Positions 38,739 through 46,853 of a stretch of 55,124 nt of DNA are shown here, piece after piece. Under the pieces are notes generated by a model. That model had not been told where the DNA came from, did not search any database, and worked only from the letters and a program-made list of their open reading frames with translations. Source of the DNA: Elusimicrobiota bacterium (GTDB taxonomy: Bacteria > Elusimicrobiota > Elusimicrobia > UBA1565 > UBA9628); contig JACRDT010000006.1 of assembly GCA_016212795.1 (NCBI GenBank), forward strand, positions 1-55,124, given 5' to 3'. Numbering within the stretch: the stretch's first letter is position 1; each line of letters starts with the position of its first letter. The translations under genes were made by a program, and so were the position numbers.

Positions 38739-40276
38739 CCAAGAACCGCACGCTCGGGTCCGTCGTCCCGGGCAGCGGCCTCTGCGTCACCTGCGTGGAT
38801 GGCTGCGTCGGGATGTGCGAGGTCGGGAAATCCTCCTACCGCGCGGGCGAGGTCATCTATCCGCAGCCGTTCGGGATCATCACCACGGCGTCGGAGAAGG
38901 ACTTCCCGGTCGATTTCGGCCACTTCCAGATCATGGGCGGCGTCATCGGCGCCCAGGGCATCGAGGCCGACAGCGACAAGGCCATCTTCCCGAACGTCAA
39001 GCTCGAGACCAGGATCGGCCAGGGCCCCGGGATCAAGCTTCGGCTGCCCATCGTGTACGGCGGCCTGGGCTCGACGGACATCGCGGCCAAGAACTGGGAC
39101 GGGCTGGCCATCGGCGCCGCGCTCTCGGGCGTGGTGCTCACCGTCGGCGAGAACGTCTGCGGCATGGACATGGAGTCCGAGATCTCCAAGGGCCGCGTGG
39201 TCCGCTCCCCCGAGCTGGAGCGCCGGGTCAAGCTCTTCAAGGACTGGTACGACGGCTACGGCGCCGTGGTGGTCCAGGCCAACGTCGAGGACACCCGCCT
39301 GGGCGTGCAGGAATACGCCATCCAGAAGCTGGGCGTCGAGGTCGTGGAGCTCAAGTGGGGACAGGGCGCCAAGAACATCGGCGGCGAGGTCAAGATCCAC
39401 AACCTGAAGAAGGCGCAGCGCCTCAAGGAGCGCGGCTACGTCGTCCTCCCGGACCCGGCCAGCCCGCGCATCATCAAGGCCTTCGACAAGGGCGCCTTCA
39501 AGGAGTTCGAGCGGCATTCCCGCGTCGGCATGGTCACCGAGGAAGGCTTCATGAAGCGCGTCAAGGAGCTTCGGGACGCCGGGGCCAAGTACGTGTTCCT
39601 CAAGACCGGCGCCTACCGGCCGGCGGACCTGGCGCGGGCCCTCAAGTTCGCCTCCAAGGCGAAGCTCGACTTCCTGACGGTCGACGCCGCGGGCGGCGGC
39701 ACGGGCATGAGCCCGTGGCGCATGATGAACGAGTGGGGCGTCCCCCCCATCGAGCTGTTCTCCCTGCTCTACCAGTACTGCGACAAGCTGGCCAAGCAGG
39801 GCGAGTACGTCCCCCCCATCGCGGTCGCGGGCGGGCTGGCCTTCGAGGACCAGATCTTCAAGGCTCTGGCCCTGGGCGCCCCGTACTTCAAGTGCGTCGA
39901 GATGGCGCGCGCGCCCCTGACGGCCGCCATGGTCGGCAAGACCATCGGCAAGCGCATCTCCCAGGGCGAGATGCCGGTCTACGTCGGGCGGTTCGGCAAC
40001 AGCCTGGAAGAGGTGTTCGTGTGCGCCGGCGAGCTCAAGGAGCGCCTCGGCAAGGACTTCGAGAAGGTCCCTCCCGGGGCCATCGGGGTCTACAGCTACA
40101 ACCAGCGCCTGTCGCAGGGGCTCAGGCAGCTCATGTCCGGCGCCAGGAAGTTCGGTCTCGACCACATCACGCGCGACGACATCGTGGCCATCACGGAAGA
40201 CGCCGCCAGGATCAGCGGCATCCCCTACATCATGGAGTACGACAAGGAGGAGGCGGAGCGCATCCTGAACGGCTAG
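38699..40276 (+). CDS. GltS-like FMN-binding glutamate synthase domain protein (525 aa)
   Basis: Central FMN domain of glutamate synthase large subunits, in the stand-alone form found in many anaerobes. AGGGTGMSPWRMMNEWGVPP corresponds to the FMN-phosphate loop. Upstream, an N-terminal Cys group CVTCVDGCVGMC suggests an additional Fe-S cluster, while the usual 3Fe-4S motif of GltB after the FMN loop is absent. No glutaminase domain. Ribosome binding site AGGAGGA at 38681-38687. As last gene of the NuoE/F operon it may receive electrons from NADH or ferredoxin to make glutamate or reduce another imino/keto substrate. Activity not established. Confidence 0.85.
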   Translation: MSYSKYNATAATLTKNRTLGSVVPGSGLCVTCVDGCVGMCEVGKSSYRAGEVIYPQPFGIITTASEKDFPVDFGHFQIMGGVIGAQGIEADSDKAIFPNVKLETRIGQGPGIKLRLPIVYGGLGSTDIAAKNWDGLAIGAALSGVVLTVGENVCGMDMESEISKGRVVRSPELERRVKLFKDWYDGYGAVVVQANVEDTRLGVQEYAIQKLGVEVVELKWGQGAKNIGGEVKIHNLKKAQRLKERGYVVLPDPASPRIIKAFDKGAFKEFERHSRVGMVTEEGFMKRVKELRDAGAKYVFLKTGAYRPADLARALKFASKAKLDFLTVDAAGGGTGMSPWRMMNEWGVPPIELFSLLYQYCDKLAKQGEYVPPIAVAGGLAFEDQIFKALALGAPYFKCVEMARAPLTAAMVGKTIGKRISQGEMPVYVGRFGNSLEEVFVCAGELKERLGKDFEKVPPGAIGVYSYNQRLSQGLRQLMSGARKFGLDHITRDDIVAITEDAARISGIPYIMEYDKEEAERILNG

Positions 40277-40297
40277 TCGTCCGCGGCTGGGCAAAAG

Positions 40298-40336
40298 GGG
40301 TCCCGGCGCCGGTCGGCGCCGGGACCCTTCCTTTTT
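40298..40336 (+). terminator. Rho-independent terminator of the redox operon
   Basis: Perfect 13-bp stem GGGTCCCGGCGCC/GGCGCCGGGACCC (40298-40310, 40315-40327) around GGTC, followed by TTCCTTTTT. Lies 21 nt after the GltS-like stop. Confidence 0.95.
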
Positions 40337-40344
40337 GCTACCAT
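40336..40344 (+). promoter_or_regulatory. Extended -10 promoter, leaderless, for the SDR gene
   Basis: TGCTACCAT, identical to the box at 13394-13402, 8 nt before the ATG. It starts at the last T of the terminator tract, so termination and new initiation are back to back. Confidence 0.6.
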
Positions 40345-40352
40345 CGGATACC

Positions 40353-41153
40353 ATGGAGATCAAGGGCAGGACGGCGCTCATCACGGGAGGGGCGTCCGGG
40401 ATCGGCAAGGCGGTGGCCCGGCGGTTCATCGCGCGCGGCGCGAGGGTCGTGCTCTGGGATCTCGACGGGCGGGCGCTCGAGCAGGCGGCCTCGGAGCTCG
40501 GGGGCGCGGTCGAGGTCCGGTGCTACGGCGTCGACATCACCGACCGCCGCGGGGTCGCCGAGGCGGCCGAGGCGGTGCGGCGCGAGGTCGGCGAGGTGGA
40601 CATCCTCGACAACAACGCCGGCATCGTCTGCGGCGGGGATTTCCTGTCCGTCTCGGAGGAGAGCCTCCAGAAGACCTTCGACGTCAACGTCGGCGGCGTC
40701 ATGTGGTGCACCCGGGCCTTCCTGCCGGGCATGATCCGGCGCGGTTGCGGCCACGTCGTCATGATGTCCTCGGCCTCGGGGCTCCTGGGCGTGCCCGGCA
40801 TGGCGGCGTACTCCGCCAGCAAGCACGCCGTCATCGGCCTGGCGGAGTCCCTGCGCCTGGAACTGCGCAAGGCGGGCCACCGGGGCGTGGGCATGACGGT
40901 GGTGGCCCCGAGCTTCGTCAAGACCGGGATGTTCGAGGGCGTCAGGCCCCCCTTCCTGACTCCCTGGCTCGACCCCGAGGCGCTGGCGGACAAGATCGTC
41001 GACGCCGTGGCCCGCGGCCGGCTCTACGTGCGGGAGCCCTTCATGGTGAAGCTGGTGCCCGCCCTCAAGGGATTCACGAGCACGGCGGTCGTGGACTGGC
41101 TGGGCGGCGCGCTCGGCATGCACCGGTCCATGGAGGACTGGAAGGGCCGTTAG
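40353..41153 (+). CDS. Short-chain dehydrogenase/reductase (266 aa)
   Basis: Classical SDR: NAD(P)-binding TGGASGIGKA at residues 10-19, Asp in WDLDG (favours NAD over NADP), NNAG, and catalytic Ser with YSASK (Tyr-x3-Lys). The C-terminal segment with DPEALADKIVDAV is typical of lipid or ketone reductases. The start MEIKGRTALITGG lies 8 nt after an extended -10. The stop codons of this gene and the lipoprotein gene on the other strand overlap. The substrate is unknown. Confidence 0.9.
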   Translation: MEIKGRTALITGGASGIGKAVARRFIARGARVVLWDLDGRALEQAASELGGAVEVRCYGVDITDRRGVAEAAEAVRREVGEVDILDNNAGIVCGGDFLSVSEESLQKTFDVNVGGVMWCTRAFLPGMIRRGCGHVVMMSSASGLLGVPGMAAYSASKHAVIGLAESLRLELRKAGHRGVGMTVVAPSFVKTGMFEGVRPPFLTPWLDPEALADKIVDAVARGRLYVREPFMVKLVPALKGFTSTAVVDWLGGALGMHRSMEDWKGR

Positions 41154-42973
41154 AACATCCCGCCGATGGCGCTGCCGACCTGGGCGTCTTTGTCGTCGAA
41201 GCTGTAGGTGTAGGAGAGCCCGATGGGGATGGGGAACCTCCAGAACCTGTACCAGAAGCTCATGCCCATCCCCGTCTTGGTCATGGCCTTGCCGCCCGAC
41301 CAGCCCGCGGCTCCCTCCAGGAAGGCGTTGCCCTGGAGGATGCCGCGGCGGCTCATCCAGAAAGGGTGGGAGTAGCCCACCGAGGCGCCGACGACGCTCG
41401 GGCCTTGGAAGCGCCGCGCGTATTGGCCCTGGAGGGCCGAGTCCCTGCCCGTGGAGAGGAACTGGTTCTCGGGCAGGCCCCCGCCGTGGCCCCCGGCGAC
41501 CTGGACGGAGGCGGTCTGCCGCCTGCCCCAGGAAACCGCGGCGCGGGCTTTGGCCAGGCCGTACCAGAACGTGTAATCCGAGCCGAGCGCGTGGTACAGG
41601 CTCAGGGAGCCGCCATAGCCGTACCTCGGCCTCGGCAGGGGCTTGAGCCTTTCCTCCAGGTCGGCCATGCCAAAGCCCAGCATGGCGCCCAGGACGTCCC
41701 CTCGCCCGCCTCCGCGCGAGCCTCCCCCGAAGTCGATGCCGACGTGGCCTTTGGTCTGGGCGCCGGCGTCCTTGGGCGCGGCGCCGGTGGGGGCGGCGTA
41801 GCCGACGTCCTCGAGCTCCCACCCGAACTCCCCCTTGAGGCCGCTCAGTACCGAGCCCAGCGGGACCCCGAACTCGACCGAGGCGTCGCGCACCCTCTTG
41901 AGGTAGGACGAGCCGATCGCCCCGTACTTCGAGGCGCCCTTCTCGTCGGGGGCGTCGCCGAAGCCCGAGCCCGCGCTCACGCCGCCGTCGGCGTATTTCC
42001 TCTCGTCGAACTCCCGCCGGCCGCCGGCGAGGTTGACGGACCACCCGTCCCAATCCGCGCCGACCATCCCCCGGCTTCCCGTCTTGCCCGCCATGGCCAT
42101 GAGGGAGAAAGATTCGCTCTGCCGCAGGATGTTCCTCGCGGCCACGAAGGCGCCGCCCCGGGCGCCTCCAGAGCCCGACATGTAGAAGGGGAACGGGATC
42201 AGGTACCAGCCGTCCCTCAGGAAGATCGAGACCTCGGCCTCCCCGCCGGCGGCGGGCGACGATGAGATGGCCACCTGCTTGAACAGCCCGAGGCTGTAGA
42301 GGCGCTCGCGCGCCTCCTGGAGGCTCTCGGGCTTGAGGGTGTCCCCTTCCTTGAACGGCAGCTTCTTGCGCAGGAAGGACTGCTCCGTGCGGTTGCCGAT
42401 GATGACGATGCGCGAGATTCGGGCCGGTCGGGCGCCGGCGTCGGCGGCCACGTTCCCGCGGGCGAGGCCTTCCTCGAGCACCGATTTCTCGAGGTCGCGC
42501 TCCATGCGCCGCCGCTGGGCGGGCGAGGCTTCCCCCTGCAGCCCCTGGCGCAGGGCCGCGCCCGCCTGGCCGTACCGCGATCGCTTGAGGAGGCTCAGCC
42601 CCCAGCCCGCGTAGAGGTCCGAGACGACCGGACCCTTGGCGCGGGTGGCGGTCGCCAGGTCGAGCCCGCCGCGGTAGGCAAGCTCCGCCTGGGCGTGGTC
42701 GTGGAGGCTCGTGAACGCCCTGCCCAGCTTCTCGGCGATCATGAGCCTTGCCGGAGCGTCCGGCCCCGCCAGGCCTTCGGCGGCCCGGAGCTCCTGGACG
42801 GCCTCGGCGGCGCTGCCCTGGTCCAGGAGCAGGTCGGCGTTGGCCAGGCGCATGCTGAGGGGGTCGCCCCCCGCGTTGCGCGTCCTCGGGACGATGCCTT
42901 TCTCCACGGAGGCGCAGCCCCCGGACGAGAGCAGCAGCGCGAGCAGGGTCGGGAAGGCCGCGCGGCGAGTCAC
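41150..42973 (-). CDS. Lipoprotein with TPRs, a POTRA-like domain and outer-membrane beta-barrel (607 aa)
   Basis: Signal peptide with probable lipobox LLSSGGC, Cys about residue 20. Residues about 40-180 are helical repeats. ISRIVIIGNRTEQSFLRKKLPFKEGDTLKPESLQEARERLYSLGLFKQVAI is a POTRA domain, the unit that feeds substrates to Omp85/BamA barrels. The rest shows alternating strands rich in Gly, Tyr and Ser, ending in Phe (GGMF), the usual barrel terminus. A lipid-anchored POTRA barrel is unusual, since Omp85 proteins normally have a standard signal peptide. The GTG start overlaps the mgtE stop (GTGA). Confidence 0.75.
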   Translation of the reverse strand: MTRRAAFPTLLALLLSSGGCASVEKGIVPRTRNAGGDPLSMRLANADLLLDQGSAAEAVQELRAAEGLAGPDAPARLMIAEKLGRAFTSLHDHAQAELAYRGGLDLATATRAKGPVVSDLYAGWGLSLLKRSRYGQAGAALRQGLQGEASPAQRRRMERDLEKSVLEEGLARGNVAADAGARPARISRIVIIGNRTEQSFLRKKLPFKEGDTLKPESLQEARERLYSLGLFKQVAISSSPAAGGEAEVSIFLRDGWYLIPFPFYMSGSGGARGGAFVAARNILRQSESFSLMAMAGKTGSRGMVGADWDGWSVNLAGGRREFDERKYADGGVSAGSGFGDAPDEKGASKYGAIGSSYLKRVRDASVEFGVPLGSVLSGLKGEFGWELEDVGYAAPTGAAPKDAGAQTKGHVGIDFGGGSRGGGRGDVLGAMLGFGMADLEERLKPLPRPRYGYGGSLSLYHALGSDYTFWYGLAKARAAVSWGRRQTASVQVAGGHGGGLPENQFLSTGRDSALQGQYARRFQGPSVVGASVGYSHPFWMSRRGILQGNAFLEGAAGWSGGKAMTKTGMGMSFWYRFWRFPIPIGLSYTYSFDDKDAQVGSAIGGMF

Positions 42974-44280
42974 ATCAGCCGGGAAGCGAAGAGGGTCGCG
43001 AAGCCCAGGAACGCGAAGAAGCCCACGACGTCCGTCACCGTGGTCAGGAAGATCCCCGACGATTGGGCCGGGTCGAAGCCCAGCCTCTTCATCGCGATGG
43101 GGATGGCGGCCCCGGCCGCGCCCGCGGCCAGGAGGTTGACGACCATGGCCAGCCCGATCACCAGCCCGAGGGTCGGGTTGCCTTTCCACCACCAGGTGAC
43201 CGCGGCCGTGACCAGCCCGATGGCGACCCCGTTGATCAGGCCGGCGACCGACTCCTTCCAGATCGCCTGGGCCGCGTCGGCGGGGCGGATCTCCCTCAGG
43301 ATCAGCCCCCTCAGGACGATGGAGAGGCTCTGGGTCCCGGCGTTGCCCCCCTGGCCGGCCACGATCGGCAGGAACACGGCCAGGACCGCCAAGCGCGTGA
43401 TCAGCCCCTCGAAGAGCGCCACCACGCAGGCCGCGAGGAACGCGGTCGCCAGGTTCACCAGGAGCCACCCGATCCTGCGGGAGACCTTGAACGAGATGGG
43501 CGACAGCACGCGCTCGTCGGCGCTCCCGCCGAAGAGGATCTGCAGGTCCTCGGCGGCTTCGTGCTGGGTCGAGCCGAGCAGCAGGTGGGTGAGCACGGTG
43601 CCAAGCAGCCGCCCGTCCGAGTCGGCCACGGGGAAGGCGATGTACTGCTTTTCCGCGGCCAGGCGCACGAGCTCCTCGCGGTCCATGAAGGGCGAGACGG
43701 CCAGGACGCCCTTGCGCATGACCGATTCGATGGACGCGCCCGCCTCGGCCAGGAGGAGGTCCCTCATGTTCAGGACCCCGGCCAGCCTGTTCTCCGGCGC
43801 CACCACGTAGGCGTAGGTCGAGGCCGGGTGGGTCTGCGCCATGCTCCTGAGGCGTTGGACGGTGTCGCGCACCGTCATGTCCCGCGGGAAGGAGATGTAG
43901 TCCTGGGTCATCAGCCGGCCGGCGCTGCCCTCGGGATAGGACAGCAGCTCCTGGAGGTCCTTCTTGCGGCCGGGGGTCAAGCCGTCGAGGACGGTCAGGC
44001 GCGACGCCGGGCTCATGGCGCGCAGGGCGTCCGCGGCGGGCCCGGGGCCCACGTTCTGGAGGATGTCCGCCGCGGCGGCGGAGGAGAGCTTCTCGAGGAG
44101 CCCGGCGACGAACGCCGGGTGGAGGTGCGGCGCGGCCGAGGCGGCCGCGGCCGCGGGGAGCTGGGCCAGGAGGGCGGAGGCGTCCTCGGCCTCGAGCTCC
44201 TGCAAGAACCGCGCCGCCTGCGCGGCGTCCACCTCGACGAGCCGCTTGATCGCGGCGAGGGCGACTTTCTTGGCGGGCAT
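42970..44280 (-). CDS. mgtE: MgtE-type magnesium transporter (436 aa)
   Basis: N-terminal MgtE_N helical domain (about 1-125, HPAFVAGLLEKLSSAAAADIL...), a pair of CBS domains that sense intracellular Mg2+ (GRLMTQDYISFPRDMTV and VMRKGVLAVSPFMDREELV), a plug helix and five membrane helices with GQGGNAGTQSLSIVLRGL, the conserved pore signature. Length is typical. The start at 44280 follows TGATAAGAT by 10 nt, so there is no room for an M-box or other Mg riboswitch in the leader. The following lipoprotein gene is translationally coupled. Confidence 0.95.
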   Translation of the reverse strand: MPAKKVALAAIKRLVEVDAAQAARFLQELEAEDASALLAQLPAAAAASAAPHLHPAFVAGLLEKLSSAAAADILQNVGPGPAADALRAMSPASRLTVLDGLTPGRKKDLQELLSYPEGSAGRLMTQDYISFPRDMTVRDTVQRLRSMAQTHPASTYAYVVAPENRLAGVLNMRDLLLAEAGASIESVMRKGVLAVSPFMDREELVRLAAEKQYIAFPVADSDGRLLGTVLTHLLLGSTQHEAAEDLQILFGGSADERVLSPISFKVSRRIGWLLVNLATAFLAACVVALFEGLITRLAVLAVFLPIVAGQGGNAGTQSLSIVLRGLILREIRPADAAQAIWKESVAGLINGVAIGLVTAAVTWWWKGNPTLGLVIGLAMVVNLLAAGAAGAAIPIAMKRLGFDPAQSSGIFLTTVTDVVGFFAFLGFATLFASRLM

Positions 44281-44290
44281 GGGCGAGACA

Positions 44291-44299
44291 ATCTTATCA
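44291..44299 (-). promoter_or_regulatory. Extended -10 promoter of mgtE
   Basis: Minus strand TGATAAGAT, 10 nt before the ATG; predicted leader 3-5 nt. Confidence 0.5.
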
Positions 44300-44466
44300 A
44301 AATCGCCGGGGCGAGGATGCTGCGCCCGGACGCGGGTCAGGCGCATCCCCCGGCCCCCCGGGGACGGGACTCGCGCCGGCGCGAGCAGCAGAGGCGGATG
44401 ACGACGAAAAGCCCCCGGGGTGATCAACCTGCGGTCTACCCCAGGGGCCCCGGAGCCCGTCGAGAA

Positions 44467-44541
44467 TGGCTCCGGCGACTGGACTCGAACCAGTAACCCT
44501 CCGGTTAACAGCCGGATGCTCCACCATTGAGCTACGCCGGA
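44467..44541 (-). tRNA. tRNA-Asn (anticodon GTT)
   Basis: On the minus strand: acceptor TCCGGCG/CGCCGGA, D arm GCTC...GAGC, anticodon stem TCCGG/CCGGA with loop CTGTTAA giving GTT, T arm with GGTTCGAGTCC, discriminator G, and an encoded CCA. Unlike the two other tRNAs in the window, CCA is present in the DNA. Confidence 0.95.
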
Positions 44542-44592
44542 ATGGATGCTGCGCCGGAGATTTTACCAGATTCGCGCCGCCTAAAGAAAGGA

Positions 44593-44730
44593 TCAGGAAT
44601 CCAGCAGGAGCGTGGCCGCGGCGACGACGGCGGCGCCGGCCGCGAAGATGAGCATGGCGGCCAGCGGATGGCTGATGCCGCCTCCGGAGCCCGTTCCCGC
44701 CGTCGTCGCGAAGAAGACCAGTGGATGCAT
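44593..44730 (-). CDS. Small membrane peptide (45 aa), unrecognised
   Basis: A short frame, MHPLVFFATTAGTGSGGGIS..., with GGGAGG placed 8 nt before its ATG and a single hydrophobic helix (PLAAMLIFAAGAAVVAAATLLL) near the C-terminus. GC-skewed codons and a good ribosome binding site support it. It lies upstream of tRNA-Asn on the same strand. Could be a single-pass membrane peptide; no known family. Confidence 0.45.
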   Translation of the reverse strand: MHPLVFFATTAGTGSGGGISHPLAAMLIFAAGAAVVAAATLLLDS

Positions 44731-44797
44731 GCCGAGTACCTCCCAGCGCAGGGATGACGTCCAAGCCCTAGGCTAGCAATCGGGTGTTTCGGAATGG

Positions 44798-45886
44798 TTA
44801 CGAGAGACGGCGCGACTGCCGGCGGTGCAGGAGGGTCAGGCGCCGCCTGAGCCCGCCGCGCAGGCCGGCGTCGGGGAAGCGGCGGGCGGCAGAGACGAGG
44901 AGCCGGACCGCGGGCTCGATGTCGCCGAGCCGCACCTTCTCGGGCTCCAGCCCCTTGAGCCCCCTGTTGTGGTAGTTGACGAGCGGGATGGCCAGCCCCG
45001 CCGCCTGGAAGCCGAAGGCCAGGTGCGCCGTGGCCTCGCAGGTGCCGCCGGTCAGGCGCGCCCGCTGGAAGCGCCAGCCCCGCGGCCGCAGCTTGAGGGC
45101 CGTCTCGTCCAGGAAGGCCACGAGGTTGGGGTCGAACAGCCCGGCCCGGTCGCCGGTGCGGATGACGGGCCCGAGCCCTGGCGCCGCGCCCTCCATGCTG
45201 CGCGAGGCCTCGAGGGAGATGAAGGAGTCCCCGGGAGCCAGGTCCCCGGCCATGACCAGGTCGAGGGCTCCGACGAAGCCGACCTCCTCGGCGCGGTGCA
45301 GCAGGACCGAGAAGTTCGCCCGCGCCTTCGAGAGGACCACTCTCCTGAGCGCCTCGAGGGCGATGGCGCAGCCGAGCACGTCGTCGATGGATCTCGACGC
45401 GAGCCAGCGGCCCTCGAGCCCGCAGGCCGGCAGGGCCAGCATGGCGAAGACCGGCCGGGCGCCGCGACCCGGGGGGCGGGTCCAGGAGACGCGGTAGGAG
45501 CCCCGGCGGCCTTTGACCAAGACGCCCTCGGCCGCGGGCCGGTCGTCCCCGGGAGCCGCCGCGAAGGCCTCGACGGCCGCGCCGGGCAGGAACTCCGCGG
45601 GAAACCCGCCCAGCACCTCGGCCCGCGCGCCCCGGGCCGTGACGGCCGAGAGCCGCAGCCCGGGATGGTCCATGTGCGCGGCGACGACCAGGGCGGGCCC
45701 GGGCCGCCTCTTGCAGGAGAGCACCAGCCCGCCGCGCAGCCTCCTGACGCGTACCTTGCCCCCGAGGCTGCGGCGCGACCAGGCCAGGACCCGGCGGGCG
45801 ACCGCCTCCTCGTGGAACGGGGCCGTGGGCACCCCGGTCAGGTGCCGGAAGAGGCGCACGGCGGGGGAGACGGCGCCGCCCTTCAT
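44798..45886 (-). CDS. M42-family aminopeptidase (362 aa)
   Basis: Di-metal aminopeptidase of the M42/FrvX/TET group, cytoplasmic, usually forming tetrahedral particles. Metal and catalytic residues are visible: His and Asp in VVAAHMDHPGL, bridging Asp in SRSIDDVLG, Glu-Glu in LHRAEEVGFVGAL, acidic ligand in FISLEAS and the last His in LVNYHNRG. The N-terminus LFRHLTGVPTAPFHEEAVARRVL is typical. ATG overlaps the epimerase stop (ATGA). The C-terminal Arg-rich tail is unusual but harmless-looking. Confidence 0.85.
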   Translation of the reverse strand: MKGGAVSPAVRLFRHLTGVPTAPFHEEAVARRVLAWSRRSLGGKVRVRRLRGGLVLSCKRRPGPALVVAAHMDHPGLRLSAVTARGARAEVLGGFPAEFLPGAAVEAFAAAPGDDRPAAEGVLVKGRRGSYRVSWTRPPGRGARPVFAMLALPACGLEGRWLASRSIDDVLGCAIALEALRRVVLSKARANFSVLLHRAEEVGFVGALDLVMAGDLAPGDSFISLEASRSMEGAAPGLGPVIRTGDRAGLFDPNLVAFLDETALKLRPRGWRFQRARLTGGTCEATAHLAFGFQAAGLAIPLVNYHNRGLKGLEPEKVRLGDIEPAVRLLVSAARRFPDAGLRGGLRRRLTLLHRRQSRRLS

Positions 45887-46767
45887 TGGAAGATCGCGGC
45901 GAGCGCCGCGTCGATGGTCTCGTGCTCGAAGCAAAAGCCCGCTCCGAGCAGCTTCGTCGGCGGCGCTTTCTGCCCGGTCAGCAGCATCCCGGCCATCTCG
46001 CCGAGCGCCAACCGGAGGGCGAAACCGGGCGCCCTGAGCCAGCAGGGCCGCCCCAGGGCGAGCCCGAGCGCCCGCGAGAAATCGCTGTTGGTGGCGGGGG
46101 CGGGAGCCGTCGCGTTGACGGGGCCCTCGAGGCTCCCGGCGAGGACGAACTCGACGACGCGCTCGAGGTCGCGGCGCGAGATCCAGGAGACCCACTGCCG
46201 GCCGGTCCCCACCGGGCCGCCGACGCGCAGCCAGAAGGGCAGGGCCATCAGGGGCAGGGCCCCGCCGTCGGCGGCGAGGACCATCCCCAGGCGCAGCAGG
46301 ACCGTCCTCCCGCCGAACTTGGCCGCCTCGGCTTCCCAGTCCCGGCACAGGTCCGCCAGGAACCCCTCGCCGACGTCCGCGTCCTCGCGGCACTCGGCGT
46401 CGCCGCGGTCGCCGTAGCAGCCCACGGCCGAGGCGTTGACGAGGACCTTGGGCGGGCGGGCCGCCGCCGAGAGGGCCGAGACCAGCGCCCGGGTCGTCAG
46501 AATGCGGCTCTCGCGCAGGAGGCTCTTGCGGGCCTCGGTCCAGCGCGACGCGACCGGGGCGCCGGCGAGGTTGATGACGGCGTCCGCCCCCTCCAAGGCC
46601 CCGGCCCACTCGCCGCCAGGCCTCCCGTCCCAGAAGACGGTGGGCAGGGCCCTCGGGCCTCCCATGGTGCGGCGGACCAGCACGGTGATGTCGTGCCCCG
46701 ATCGCGCCAGGGCTTCGCAGAGCGCGCGCCCCACGAAGCCGGTCGCTCCCGCGATGACGATCCTCAT
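45883..46767 (-). CDS. TIGR01777 (YfcH/SulA-type) NAD(P)-dependent epimerase family protein (294 aa)
   Basis: Extended SDR: MRIVIAGATGFVGRALCEALARSGHDITVLVRR, then VINLAGAPVASRWTEARK (family signature NLAGxxI...RWT), and ASAVGCYGDRGD (the usual YG...). The C-terminal DUF1731 domain ends with LLGAGFCFEHETIDAAL, matching the family's GFxFxxPxLxxAL. Length is normal. Function in the family is unclear. ATG 46767 is preferred over GTG 46770; an excellent -10 lies 8 nt upstream. Confidence 0.9.
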   Translation of the reverse strand: MRIVIAGATGFVGRALCEALARSGHDITVLVRRTMGGPRALPTVFWDGRPGGEWAGALEGADAVINLAGAPVASRWTEARKSLLRESRILTTRALVSALSAAARPPKVLVNASAVGCYGDRGDAECREDADVGEGFLADLCRDWEAEAAKFGGRTVLLRLGMVLAADGGALPLMALPFWLRVGGPVGTGRQWVSWISRRDLERVVEFVLAGSLEGPVNATAPAPATNSDFSRALGLALGRPCWLRAPGFALRLALGEMAGMLLTGQKAPPTKLLGAGFCFEHETIDAALAAIFQ

Positions 46768-46775
46768 CACGCACG

Positions 46776-46781
46776 ATTATA
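46776..46781 (-). promoter_or_regulatory. -10 box, leaderless, of the epimerase-M42 operon
   Basis: Minus strand TATAAT, 8 nt before ATG 46767; no TG extension (TCCTATAAT). Confidence 0.65.
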
Positions 46782-46813
46782 GGAAAATACGTCCGCGGCA
46801 TCGAATTTTTTAC

Positions 46814-46819
46814 TAGAAT
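46814..46819 (+). promoter_or_regulatory. -10 box of the pilT operon
   Basis: TAGAAT, giving a predicted leader of about 28 nt with AAGGAG at 46842-46847. This is a conventional leadered promoter, divergent from the leaderless one 33 nt away. Confidence 0.45.
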
Positions 46820-46853
46820 TAGACCGGGCGAACCTATCGCCAAGGAGACAGTG

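Noticed and set aside
35103..40276. [FeFe]-hydrogenase operon
   Set aside because: Subunits resemble HydB/HydC and the N-terminus of HydA, but no H-cluster domain is present; the last gene is a GltS-like FMN protein.
44281..44400. Mg2+ riboswitch (M-box) before mgtE
   Set aside because: The -10 box lies only 10 nt from the start codon, leaving no leader for a riboswitch.
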